A DNA stretch of 64,000 nt from an uncultured Bacteroidales bacterium (lineage in GTDB: Bacteria; Bacteroidota; Bacteroidia; Bacteroidales; UBA932), in the NCBI GenBank assembly GCA_944323785.1, contig CALUTU010000006.1, positions 62,001 to 126,000 on the forward strand, given 5' to 3'. Below, piece after piece: positions 1 through 7,630 of the stretch. The position numbers and the translations under genes are program-made. How positions within the stretch are numbered: the first letter of the stretch is position 1; each line of letters begins with the position of its first letter. The notes below the pieces were generated by a model, which was not told where the DNA came from, searched no databases, and was given only the letters and a program-made list of their open reading frames with translations.

Positions 1-473
1 ACGGTCTCAATAGCCTCCTGCGGGGTACCCTGCAGCACCTTTGCCAGAGCCTCATAACCGTCACGGGCTATGTATTCGTCTATGTTCTCGGGATTGATGA
101 ATCCGCAGTTACGCAAAGCGATACGGAGCTGCTTCTGATAGAAGCCCATATGCTTCGAGTCGCTGATATGCTTTTTGGTGTCGGGATCCTCGTAAAGCAG
201 GCGGGTCACCTTACGGCCCTTAACCACATGCTCCTTGACGATCTCCTCGGCATCCTCAGGCTTCACATTGGTGTAGAATGTATTGTCAGGTATGACCTTG
301 ACGATGGGACCCTGCTCGCAGAAACCGAAACAGCCGGTCACCACCACCTGGACATCGTTGTCCATACCGGCGGCAGCTATCTCCTCTCTCAGTCTCTCCA
401 CGATCCTCACGCTCTCGGACGCACGGCAGCCCGTACCTCCGCAGCACAGTAAACTCATCTTGTAGTTCGGCAT
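1..473 (-). CDS. hndC: NuoF/HndC-like electron-bifurcating hydrogenase subunit, N-terminal part (runs off window)
   Basis: The start codon at 473 is inside the window; the 3' end lies beyond position 1. The visible ~157 residues begin with a thioredoxin-like [2Fe-2S] domain: a C-x4-C pair near residue 11 and a CxxxC pair (TGCFGFC) near residue 47. A linker follows (YQKQLRIALRNCGFINPENI) that in this family leads into the NuoF FMN/NADH-binding module. The family oxidises or reduces NAD(P)H in multimeric [FeFe]-hydrogenases (HydB/HndC). The gene starts 6 bp after the hndB stop, so the two are almost certainly co-transcribed. The catalytic HndD/HydA subunit would be expected just beyond the left edge (inference). 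Complex I NuoF is less likely because of the HndB neighbour and the N-terminal ferredoxin domain. Confidence 0.85.
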   Translation of the reverse strand, partial: MPNYKMSLLCCGGTGCRASESVRIVERLREEIAAAGMDNDVQVVVTGCFGFCEQGPIVKVIPDNTFYTNVKPEDAEEIVKEHVVKGRKVTRLLYEDPDTKKHISDSKHMGFYQKQLRIALRNCGFINPENIDEYIARDGYEALAKVLQGTPQEAIET

Positions 474-479
474 GGCAGA

Positions 480-881
480 CTAGATTTTTTCCTGGATTGT
501 TTGATAATTGACCGGAAGGATACCGTCGACAAGCTCGCCGTGAAGCACATACTTGTCAATGATCTCCATGGCCTTGTCGGCATTGACATGGCCGAATACG
601 ACCGGATCCTCTCCGGGACGCTTTACCTCGATAGTCGGCTCGGCATAGCAGTAACCCATGCATCCGCCCTGTGTTACGATTACGGGTAGTTTTTCTCTCT
701 CAACCCGCTCTATGATGGAATTCATCACGGCACGCGCTCCTGCGGCGATACCGCATGTGGCCATGGCTACGCGGATCTGGACCAGTTTGTCGGGATTGTT
801 GCTCTTCTCCCGGATGTCCATCTCGCTCTCGAGTCTGGCCTTCATTTGACGAAGTTCGTCAAGAGACTTAATCTTACTCAT
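480..881 (-). CDS. hndB: HndB-like thioredoxin-fold [2Fe-2S] protein
   Basis: A 133-residue soluble protein with a coiled-coil-like N-terminus (residues 5-30) followed by a thioredoxin-fold ferredoxin domain. Visible motifs are ATCGIAAGAR near residue 41 and GGCMGYCYAEP near residue 72. The TCGIAAGA form with a single first cysteine is, from memory, usual for the HndB subgroup of NADP-reducing hydrogenases. The role is an accessory electron-transfer subunit of a cytoplasmic [FeFe]-hydrogenase. It sits between the HATPase gene (55 bp upstream) and hndC (6 bp downstream). Length matches the family. Confidence 0.87.
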   Translation of the reverse strand: MSKIKSLDELRQMKARLESEMDIREKSNNPDKLVQIRVAMATCGIAAGARAVMNSIIERVEREKLPVIVTQGGCMGYCYAEPTIEVKRPGEDPVVFGHVNADKAMEIIDKYVLHGELVDGILPVNYQTIQEKI

Positions 882-936
882 AAGGTTCGGTTAATATTAT
901 AATGTAGTGTTGATTATGCAAATTTTATGAAAATAT

Positions 937-1482
937 TTAACAATTCCTAATCTCCCGCATATTATCTTTAATCATTTCTTCCAAATTTCTAATAATTGTT
1001 AAATCTTTCAAAGCATCGTCGCCGAGGATTTCCCTGACATCCACCGTGTCGAAGAGATACTCCTCTCCGTTGTAGCGGTACGTGAAAAGAAAATCCAGAG
1101 CCGGGTTGGAGGAGACCAGCAGCATCAGGGCGTTGGCCACATCCCCGAGAGGAGGCCGGTCTATGTTGGAATATCCGAATACGGCCGTCACCTCCGTGCC
1201 CTTTCCCGGCTCCGACTCTATCCGCACGTCTCCCCCGCTCTGCCTGGCGGAGTCCATCAGCAGAGGTATGCCCATGCCGACTTTCCGGGTAGTGCGGGAA
1301 GTGAAGAAGGGATCGGACAGACGGCTGACCTGCTCCGGAGTCATCCCCTTGCCGTTGTCGCCGATCACGATGGTCAGCAGGTCGGCCCCGGGAGCCTCGT
1401 CCACGGTCAGTGTCACCCGGGTTGCCCCGGCGCTTATCGAATTCTGGACTATGTCCAGTATGTGCATTGACAGGTCGTTCAT
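937..1482 (-). CDS. Stand-alone HATPase (histidine-kinase-like ATPase) of the hydrogenase operon
   Basis: A 181-residue protein consisting of one GHKL ATPase domain plus a C-terminal extension. The N-box lies in HILDIVQNSISAGA (residues 7-20), the G1 box is DNGKGM, the F-box is DPFFTSR and the G2 box is GMGIP. No phospho-acceptor histidine domain, sensor or membrane segment is visible, so it cannot act alone as a classical two-component kinase. HATPase genes of this kind recur beside HndB/NuoF/HydA genes in anaerobes; their exact role is not established. The start is 12 bp downstream of the PHP gene, so it is in the same operon. Confidence 0.85.
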   Translation of the reverse strand: MNDLSMHILDIVQNSISAGATRVTLTVDEAPGADLLTIVIGDNGKGMTPEQVSRLSDPFFTSRTTRKVGMGIPLLMDSARQSGGDVRIESEPGKGTEVTAVFGYSNIDRPPLGDVANALMLLVSSNPALDFLFTYRYNGEEYLFDTVDVREILGDDALKDLTIIRNLEEMIKDNMREIRNC

Positions 1483-1494
1483 ACAGGTGTCGGT

Positions 1495-2241
1495 TTATTG
1501 AAGTGAGACGCTCCGGCCGTCCTCCCCGTGAAGAGCCTTGCGGATCTCAGCGAAGGAACGGCATGGCATATTGAAATATGTGACGGCACGGCAGTAGTCT
1601 TCGGGGTAATGGGCATCCGACGAGCGGATAAATGACGGACTGAGCTTCCGCAGGTAGCGGTTGCGCTCCAGCAGCTGCACCAGGTCGCAGCGGACGGAAA
1701 TCTCCAGGGCATCGTACTGCAGGTCCGGAGGGATGAAGCCCAGCTGCGAGATAACCGAGTTCTGCTGCTTGTCAATATGGGCCGGGATAAACAATCCCCC
1801 TATGGACGAGACAAATGCCGCCACCTCGTCTATGCCTTTGTCCAGAGCCGATATCAGAAGATACGGAGCTTCGTAGATTACCTCCTCGTCAGCATTGACA
1901 GCCAGCTGATACCCGAACATCTCCTCGTCGTTCGGAACCTGAGGCAGATTGTCGTCCAGGAACCGCTGCAGGGCGTCCAGGCTCTCCTCCGAATCGGCGA
2001 ATGCCAGACAGTGCGCCTCCTCCCTGGTGGTTATCTCCGCACCGCAGAGGATATACGGCTCACCGTCTCCGACCATTCGGCGTATCTCCCTGGCCTGGAC
2101 CGTAGTATTATGGTCGGTGATACCTATTATATCATAGCCTTTTCTCAGGGCCGTCTCCACTATGAACGAGGGCACCATCCCGATATCCCCACAGGGAGAC
2201 AGGAAGGTATGCGTGTGAAGATCAGCCCTGAACCGGTTCAT
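1495..2241 (-). CDS. PHP-domain metal-dependent phosphoesterase
   Basis: A 248-residue PHP-fold protein. Metal-binding motifs run in the expected order: DLHTHT at residues 8-13, ITDHN near 41, CGAEITT near 65, PAHID near 153 and RSSDAHYPED near 206. Related proteins hydrolyse phosphoesters such as nucleotide or sugar phosphates; the substrate here cannot be read from sequence. It lies 4 bp from the upstream DRTGG gene and 12 bp from the downstream HATPase gene, within the hydrogenase operon. In many anaerobes a NuoE-like gene is found near this point; none is present here. Confidence 0.88.
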   Translation of the reverse strand: MNRFRADLHTHTFLSPCGDIGMVPSFIVETALRKGYDIIGITDHNTTVQAREIRRMVGDGEPYILCGAEITTREEAHCLAFADSEESLDALQRFLDDNLPQVPNDEEMFGYQLAVNADEEVIYEAPYLLISALDKGIDEVAAFVSSIGGLFIPAHIDKQQNSVISQLGFIPPDLQYDALEISVRCDLVQLLERNRYLRKLSPSFIRSSDAHYPEDYCRAVTYFNMPCRSFAEIRKALHGEDGRSVSLQ

Positions 2242-2245
2242 CGGC

Positions 2246-2581
2246 TCAGGGGTTGAGAAGATTGTATATCCTGCCGGCCAGTTCGAAAGTCTGCTCGCCG
2301 GAGCCTAGAATCGGGATGCCTTCCTCGTCGGACACCTCTTTCGCATCGTCCTCGGGCTCAAATCCCTTGACGATAATCACCGCCGCCAGTTCCTTGAGTG
2401 TGGCGATGGCCATCACGTTCTTGTGAGTCTGGAGAGTCACCCATACGGAGCCATCCTTGGCGAAGCCCATCACGTCCGACAGCAGATCGGACACATATCC
2501 CCCGGACACCTCCCTGTCCAGGCCTTCCGCCCCGGAAAACACCCTGAGATTCAATTTTTCAGCTATTTCTCTTACTGTCAT
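2246..2581 (-). CDS. DRTGG-domain protein (first of two)
   Basis: A 111-residue protein that is a single DRTGG-like domain; the consensus is degenerate (LDREVSGGYVSDLLSDVM near residues 21-38). DRTGG domains occur in phosphotransacetylase and CBS proteins and are regarded as regulatory or ligand-binding. Members of this size recur beside sensory [FeFe]-hydrogenases. It is 12 bp downstream of the hydrogenase-like gene and 4 bp upstream of the PHP gene. It is a distant paralogue of the protein at 4372-4716 (shared pattern ASDLMSDV / VSDLLSDV). Function is unknown; a signalling role is inference. Confidence 0.8.
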   Translation of the reverse strand: MTVREIAEKLNLRVFSGAEGLDREVSGGYVSDLLSDVMGFAKDGSVWVTLQTHKNVMAIATLKELAAVIIVKGFEPEDDAKEVSDEEGIPILGSGEQTFELAGRIYNLLNP

Positions 2582-2593
2582 GATTGTATACTG

Positions 2594-3949
2594 TTAATTA
2601 TCTTTTTCCTTATTGACAAACCGGTCTTTTCCCCACACTTTCTCCATCAGGTCTATGGCCTCGCCCACCAGCAGCGAGCCCTCCTTCTCGAAGCGGGCCT
2701 GCATGAAGATGCAGTTGTTGAGCGATGCGTCGTCCCGCACGATGTCAGCTGCCAGAGCCTCGCAGCTGGGGGCCCCGCAGGCCCCGCAGTCTATGTCCGG
2801 CAGTATCTTTCTCAGCATCCGGGCCGCCTCCATCTTCTTGATGGCCACATTGATGTCCTTATCGTACTTGACCATGGAGCGGGGCTCAACCGCATCCATC
2901 TTAATAGAAGCGGAGCAGAACTGCTTGTACTGTCCGGTAAGCGGGTGCGTGTCTTTTGCCGCCGCAGCCTCCGCCCTGAGATTGTCGGCCACCAGGAAGC
3001 GGTTGCCCTGCACCAGTATGCCGCCCGCACAAGACTCATCGCAGCCACGGAGTTCCAGATAGTCTATCGGCTCCTCTATCTCCTCATCCTCCAGCTTCTC
3101 CAGAAAATCCATCACATTGGTCATCCCGTCTATCGCCAGAGCGCGGCCCTCTATCTGCGATGCCTCGCCTCCGGTCAGCGGCCAGCGCAGTCCCCTGGAC
3201 GAGATGGCATCATTGACCGCCTCCGTACCCTTGCCCTGCTCGGGATATTTCTTGTTCTTGAAGGCATGCAGTACCCGGTTGTAGACATAATCCATATTGA
3301 TCACACCGTTGATGGGCGACTCGTATCCACCCACGGGAGACTTTACAGCAGCTATCTTGGCGATGCACGGAGTCAGATAGAACACCCCCAGTTCCGACGG
3401 GTCTCCACCGCTGTTCTGCCATTTCTTGACATAATACTGGGCCGTCACCTCTATCGGCGGCAGAAGCAGCATGATGTGGTCGATAAGCGACGGGAAACGT
3501 ACCTGTATAAGCCGGATGACTGCCGGACAGAACGATGATATCACCGGTTTGGCCGGAGCTTTACGGACATAGGCGTTGATCTCCTCAACCAGCGTGTCGG
3601 CACTCTGTTCCACGGTGCATATCTCCGAGAAACCCATATCGCCCAGGATATCGTTGATGACCCCGGGCGGGACTTTCTTCTCAAACTGGGCGTAAAATAC
3701 GGCCGGGACTAGCAGCACCCGGTATTTATAGGAGAGGATATCGTCCAGGTCGTCATCCACTACCCTGATCGCCCTGCTGGGGCAGACCCTGAAACACCGG
3801 CCGCAGTCGATACACCATTCGGCGTACAGGAGCGCCTTGCCGCCGGAGACTCTCAGCGCCTCGGTCGGACACACCTTTATACAATGCGAGCAGCCGATAC
3901 AGAAATCATCCTGTATCTCCAGGGCCTTATGAAAAGTATCGTGTTCCAT
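2594..3949 (-). CDS. Sensory-type [FeFe]-hydrogenase (HydS/HsfB-like)
   Basis: A 451-residue cytoplasmic iron-sulfur protein. Two [4Fe-4S] ferredoxin motifs lie at residues 17-27 (CIGCSHCIKVC) and 46-56 (CIDCGRCFRVC). The H-cluster domain follows, with ligand cysteines in L1 (SSFCPAV, Cys141), L2 (LTPCIAK, Cys195) and L3 (RGCDESCAGG, Cys303 and Cys307). A C-terminal Fe-S domain has Cys388, 391, 396 and 413. Compared with catalytic enzymes (TSCCPxW in L1), the proton-relay cysteine position is Phe140, and the usual L2 and L3 methionines are Thr193 and Arg301. Such changes are typical of slow, putatively H2-sensing group C/D enzymes. No C-terminal PAS domain is present. It is flanked by HATPase and DRTGG genes. 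Confidence 0.85.
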   Translation of the reverse strand: MEHDTFHKALEIQDDFCIGCSHCIKVCPTEALRVSGGKALLYAEWCIDCGRCFRVCPSRAIRVVDDDLDDILSYKYRVLLVPAVFYAQFEKKVPPGVINDILGDMGFSEICTVEQSADTLVEEINAYVRKAPAKPVISSFCPAVIRLIQVRFPSLIDHIMLLLPPIEVTAQYYVKKWQNSGGDPSELGVFYLTPCIAKIAAVKSPVGGYESPINGVINMDYVYNRVLHAFKNKKYPEQGKGTEAVNDAISSRGLRWPLTGGEASQIEGRALAIDGMTNVMDFLEKLEDEEIEEPIDYLELRGCDESCAGGILVQGNRFLVADNLRAEAAAAKDTHPLTGQYKQFCSASIKMDAVEPRSMVKYDKDINVAIKKMEAARMLRKILPDIDCGACGAPSCEALAADIVRDDASLNNCIFMQARFEKEGSLLVGEAIDLMEKVWGKDRFVNKEKDN

Positions 3950-3959
3950 ATCCGGGATG

Positions 3960-4370
3960 TTAAAACTTTATGTAAATATAGAGCGTAGTGCCCTTCCCGA
4001 CTTCCGTCTCTATCCTCAGGCTGTCCGCATTCTCCTTTATGTTCGGCAGTCCCATGCCGGCCCCGAACCCCATCTCCCGGACTTCCTTCGAAGCCGTCGA
4101 GAATCCTTTCTGCATAGCCTTCTCCACATCAGGTATACCCGGCCCTGTATCGGCCAGAACCACATTGATGCCGTCCGGTTCTATGTCCGCCGTTATCCTG
4201 CCGCCGTTGGCATGGGCCACTATATTGACCTCGGCCTCGTAGACGGCTATCACCACCCGTTTTACCACGGCCGGAGAGACACCCAGCTGCTTGAGCGCCT
4301 TCTTTATCGATGATGAGGCAAAGCCGGCCCGGGTAAAGTCCCCGGCAGCCACGTCGTATTCCAGTTTCAT
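3960..4370 (-). CDS. Anti-sigma-factor-like HATPase (RsbW/SpoIIAB type)
   Basis: A 136-residue single-domain GHKL ATPase. The N-box region is AVYEAEVNIVAHANGG (residues 42-57), the G1 box is DTGPGIPD and the G2 box is GMGLPNIKENAD. The size and the E-x-x-x-N-x-x-x-HA pattern match anti-sigma/serine kinases such as RsbW rather than sensor kinases. It lies 10 bp upstream of the sensory hydrogenase gene and 1 bp downstream of a DRTGG gene. Its position suggests it relays the state of the H-cluster protein by partner switching (inference; no anti-anti-sigma STAS gene is seen nearby). Confidence 0.85.
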   Translation of the reverse strand: MKLEYDVAAGDFTRAGFASSSIKKALKQLGVSPAVVKRVVIAVYEAEVNIVAHANGGRITADIEPDGINVVLADTGPGIPDVEKAMQKGFSTASKEVREMGFGAGMGLPNIKENADSLRIETEVGKGTTLYIYIKF

Positions 4371-4371
4371 A

Positions 4372-4716
4372 TCAATAAACGGGTTTCAGGCCGGCACTGT
4401 ACAGTATGCCGGAGGTTTTGAACATCGAATAATCCGTGCGGATCACCACCATGCCGTTCTCGTCGGCCAGATCTATCATCTCGTCCGTCACGGCCTTGCC
4501 GCGCACGAAGATGATGTACCTCACGTCGGACATCTCCGCCGTACGGATGGACTGGACATTGGCCAGTCCTGTAACCAGCAGGAAATTATCTATCTTTATG
4601 GTAAGTACGTCGCTCATGAGGTCGGACGCGAATGCGTATTCCACAACCTCAAACATACGGTCTTCACCGCACATCACCTCGCCTTGAACAGCGTCTACTA
4701 TTTCACCTATAGTCAT
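4372..4716 (-). CDS. DRTGG-domain protein (second), first gene of the hydrogenase operon
   Basis: A 114-residue DRTGG-type protein of the group often labelled HPr-kinase-like, but it lacks a kinase P-loop. It starts at 4716 with no clear Shine-Dalgarno sequence. The 97 bp up to tcdA must hold the operon promoter; I see no good TAnnTTTG box there (the nearest on the minus strand is a degenerate AT-rich stretch around 4760). It ends 1 bp before the HATPase start. Function is unknown; conserved association with HydS-like proteins suggests a regulatory partner. Confidence 0.8.
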   Translation of the reverse strand: MTIGEIVDAVQGEVMCGEDRMFEVVEYAFASDLMSDVLTIKIDNFLLVTGLANVQSIRTAEMSDVRYIIFVRGKAVTDEMIDLADENGMVVIRTDYSMFKTSGILYSAGLKPVY

Positions 4717-4813
4717 AGTTGTCTCATTTGTTAAATCATGGTCAATAAAAACTCCGGCAAGTTACAAAATTTTCCCCAAACAACCGCATCCCGCCCCTCC
4801 TGACAGAAAGTTT

Positions 4814-5638
4814 TTATTTGCCGCAGAGGTAGCGGACGGCAGCCTGGGCACAGATACAGCCGAAGACAGCGGGCAGATAAGAGACTGTGCCTACCTGAGA
4901 CTTCTTGTTGCGCTCGCCCTCCGTGGGGACTATGGCCTCACGCTCCGGCAGCTCCTCGGAGAACACGGCCTGGAAGCCCTTGCTGATGCCGATCTTGCGC
5001 AGACGCTTGCGCAGGATGAATGCCAGCGGACAGTTGTACGACTTGGAGATGTCCGCCAGACGGACTTTCGTGGCGTCCAGCTTCGCTCCCGAGCCCATAG
5101 AGGACACCAGGGGGATGCCGTTGTGGACGCAGTGGGCGATAAGGGCTATCTTGGGCGAAAGCGTATCTATGGCATCTATAACGAAATCCGGCCTGACGAC
5201 TGTACAGGCGGATGCCATCTCCTTCAGGGCACTGTCCAGCACAGCAGATATATTGTCTTCGGTAAGGTACTCGGGGACTTTCACGATATGCAGCTCCGGA
5301 TTGATGTCCAGCAGACGGCCGGCCATGACATCTACTTTCAACTGCCCTTCAGTAGAGTCCAGTGCCAGCAGCTGCCTGTTCTTATTGCTCTCACTGACCC
5401 GGTCCGAGTCGATGATGATCATCCGCCCGACTCCGGCACGGGCCGTCATCTCTGCGGCGTATGCTCCCACTCCGCCCAGGCCTGCCACCACCACTGTAGA
5501 CGAACGGAGTCTGCCCAGAGCATCATCTCCCAACAGCAGGGCTGTCCTCTCCTGCCACAAAGGGCGGTACGGCTCCTGCCGGGCATCCGCCACTATCGCT
5601 GCACCACGACCGTCCTTGATATCCATGTCCAATTCCAT
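4814..5638 (-). CDS. tcdA: tRNA threonylcarbamoyladenosine dehydratase
   Basis: A 274-residue E1-like (ThiF/MoeB superfamily) enzyme that cyclises t6A37 of tRNA to ct6A in an ATP-dependent reaction. The N-terminal RPLWQERTALLLGDDALGRL segment and the nucleotide-binding glycine motif VVVAGLGGVGAYAAE (near residues 50-64) are typical, as is IIIDSDRVSESNKNRQ. The later CPLAFILRKRLRK segment also fits TcdA rather than MoeB. Length is close to E. coli TcdA (about 268). It lies 25 bp downstream of mazG, possibly co-transcribed. Confidence 0.92.
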   Translation of the reverse strand: MELDMDIKDGRGAAIVADARQEPYRPLWQERTALLLGDDALGRLRSSTVVVAGLGGVGAYAAEMTARAGVGRMIIIDSDRVSESNKNRQLLALDSTEGQLKVDVMAGRLLDINPELHIVKVPEYLTEDNISAVLDSALKEMASACTVVRPDFVIDAIDTLSPKIALIAHCVHNGIPLVSSMGSGAKLDATKVRLADISKSYNCPLAFILRKRLRKIGISKGFQAVFSEELPEREAIVPTEGERNKKSQVGTVSYLPAVFGCICAQAAVRYLCGK

Positions 5639-5663
5639 TGCCGGCTGCCTCCTGTCTTATCTA

Positions 5664-6503
5664 TTACTTTTCCAGGGACTCACCATCCCGCTCCAGAGCC
5701 TTGGCCTCGTCCCAGATGGCATCCATCTCGGCCAGAGTCATATCCTTGAGCGAACGGCCCTGACGTATGGTGTGCTCCTCCAGATAGGTGAAGCGGCGGC
5801 GGAACTTGGCGCAGGTCATCTCCAGTGCCGTATCAGGATTCAGGTCATACAGACGGGCGGCATTGACGACAGAGAACAGAAAGTCTCCGAGCTCGCCCTC
5901 GGCCCTCTTGACCGACCCGGGATCAGCCTTGTCCATCCGGTCCAGCTCCGTGCGGAACTCCCCGAGTTCCTCGGCCACCTTGTCCCAGACCTGAGAGCGC
6001 TCCTCCCAGTCGAATCCCACGGCCCTGGCCTTGTCCTGCATCCGGTAGGCCTTCAGGAGCGGCGGCAGCGACACCGGCACTCCCGAGAGCACCCGCTTGT
6101 TGCCGTCCTTCTCCTTGGTCTTGAGCTCCTCCCAGTTCTGCACCACCTGGTCCGCCCCGTCCACATGGACCTCTCCGAAGACGTGGGGATGACGGTAGAT
6201 CAACTTGTCGCACAGGCGGTTGATTACATCCATGATATCAAATTCGCCCTTTTCCGAGCCTATCTTAGCATAGAATACTATGTGCAGAAGCACGTCCCCC
6301 AGCTCTTTGGAGACTTCCTTGTCGTCTCCGCGCAGGATGGCGTCGCTCAACTCATAGGTTTCCTCTATCGTCTGGGGGCGCAGGGACTCAGTGGTCTGCT
6401 TATGATCCCAGGGACATTTCTCCCTGAGCTCGTCCATAATATCCAGAAGGCGGCCGAAAGCCTCCAGCTTGGCCTGCCTGGAACTCATCTCGTTACTGCT
6501 CAT
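5664..6503 (-). CDS. mazG: Nucleoside triphosphate pyrophosphohydrolase MazG
   Basis: A 279-residue all-alpha NTP pyrophosphohydrolase, a house-cleaning enzyme that hydrolyses (d)NTPs to NMP and pyrophosphate. CPWDHKQTTESLRPQTIEET near residue 31 and the metal-binding ELGDVLLHIVF helix are characteristic. A second MazG-like repeat occurs in the C-terminal half (EEHTIRQGRSLKDMT), so this is the two-domain form with E. coli-like length. The minus-strand box TATCTTTA at about 6521-6528 is a plausible promoter just upstream of the start at 6503. Confidence 0.93.
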   Translation of the reverse strand: MSSNEMSSRQAKLEAFGRLLDIMDELREKCPWDHKQTTESLRPQTIEETYELSDAILRGDDKEVSKELGDVLLHIVFYAKIGSEKGEFDIMDVINRLCDKLIYRHPHVFGEVHVDGADQVVQNWEELKTKEKDGNKRVLSGVPVSLPPLLKAYRMQDKARAVGFDWEERSQVWDKVAEELGEFRTELDRMDKADPGSVKRAEGELGDFLFSVVNAARLYDLNPDTALEMTCAKFRRRFTYLEEHTIRQGRSLKDMTLAEMDAIWDEAKALERDGESLEK

Positions 6504-6628
6504 CTTTCTTGAAATTTGAGCCGTAAAGATAGGGATTTTAAAGAAAATATCTCCCTCTGCTGAATATTTTAAACATATGCTATATTATGGCATATGTTTT
6601 TGTTATTTTTGTAAAAAATTCAAAAGCC

Positions 6629-7537
6629 ATGACAAAGGACATTCTGGACAAGTACATCTGGCTGGTGGACACCATTCACCAGGCCGGCCGCATCACCCTG
6701 GCCGAGATCAACGAAAAGTGGCACAGATCACCTATCTGCGACGGCTGCGACATCCCGCGGAGGACATTCCACAACTGGAAGAACGCGATTCAGGACACAT
6801 TTGACATCAACATCGAGTGCGACCGGCGCAGCGGATACCGCTACTACATCGAGCACCCGGAGGACATGACCAACGGAGCCATGCGCACCTGGCTTCTCAA
6901 TACATTCACGGTAAACAACATCATCAACGAGAGCCGCAGCCTGAGCAGGCGGATTCTCTTCGAGAACGTCCCTTCCGGGCAGAAATACCTGACCTCCATC
7001 ATCGAGGCCATGCAGAAGAACCTGGAGATCCGGCTGGTACACGAAAGCTACTGGCACGACGGCCCCTCCGCCTACACCGTGCAGCCGTGGTGCCTGAAGA
7101 TATTCAACCAGAGATGGTATGTCTCCGGTCACTGCCACGAAAGAAACGGATTCAGGACATTTGCCCTTGACAGGATACAGGAGCTGATTGTACTGGAGAC
7201 CGTTTTTGAATACCCCAAGGACTTCAACGCTGAAGAGTACTTCGCCGATTTCTTCGGCATCATCACCTCCTCGGAAATAGGCAAGGAGATCATCCGCATC
7301 AAGGCCTACGGCCTGCAAGTCAACTACCTGCGGTCACTGCCGCTGCATCACAGCCAGAAAGAGACCGAGAAAGACCCCGCCGGAGAATGGGCCGTCTTCG
7401 AATACCGCCTCCGCCCGGCCACCGACTTCGTCTTCGAACTGCTCAAGCATGGAAGCCTGCTGGAAGTCCTCTCACCGATATGGCTGCGCGAGAGCATAGC
7501 CCGCGACATCCGGGAAATGGCCGCCCGGTATAAATAA
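6629..7537 (+). CDS. WYL-domain transcriptional regulator
   Basis: A 302-residue regulator with an N-terminal winged-helix-like region (residues 1-60, including ICDGCDIPRRTFHNWKNAI) and a central WYL domain (WCLKIFNQRWYVSGHCHERNG, near residues 155-180) that binds nucleic acid or a small ligand. WYL regulators are common beside defence and other accessory genes. I chose the start at 6629 because translation from an upstream in-frame ATG (6587) would cover the probable -7 box TATTTTTG at 6604-6611. It stands at the left edge of the accessory region. Its targets are unknown. Confidence 0.85.
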   Translation: MTKDILDKYIWLVDTIHQAGRITLAEINEKWHRSPICDGCDIPRRTFHNWKNAIQDTFDINIECDRRSGYRYYIEHPEDMTNGAMRTWLLNTFTVNNIINESRSLSRRILFENVPSGQKYLTSIIEAMQKNLEIRLVHESYWHDGPSAYTVQPWCLKIFNQRWYVSGHCHERNGFRTFALDRIQELIVLETVFEYPKDFNAEEYFADFFGIITSSEIGKEIIRIKAYGLQVNYLRSLPLHHSQKETEKDPAGEWAVFEYRLRPATDFVFELLKHGSLLEVLSPIWLRESIARDIREMAARYK

Positions 7538-7630
7538 TTTATTTCCTTGGATTTTTTCCTTTTTCAGCGATTTATTTGTTTGGATAATTTCATTTTGCTA
7601 TTTTTACACACCGAAACAAAACGCTTTTAC

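Noticed and set aside
2423-3538. A 371-codon plus-strand open frame opposite the sensory hydrogenase gene
   Set aside because: It is antisense to a gene with clear Fe-S and H-cluster motifs and shows no family motif; an artefact of codon bias.
4905-6512. A 535-codon plus-strand open frame across tcdA and mazG
   Set aside because: It spans two real minus-strand genes and has no recognisable domain.
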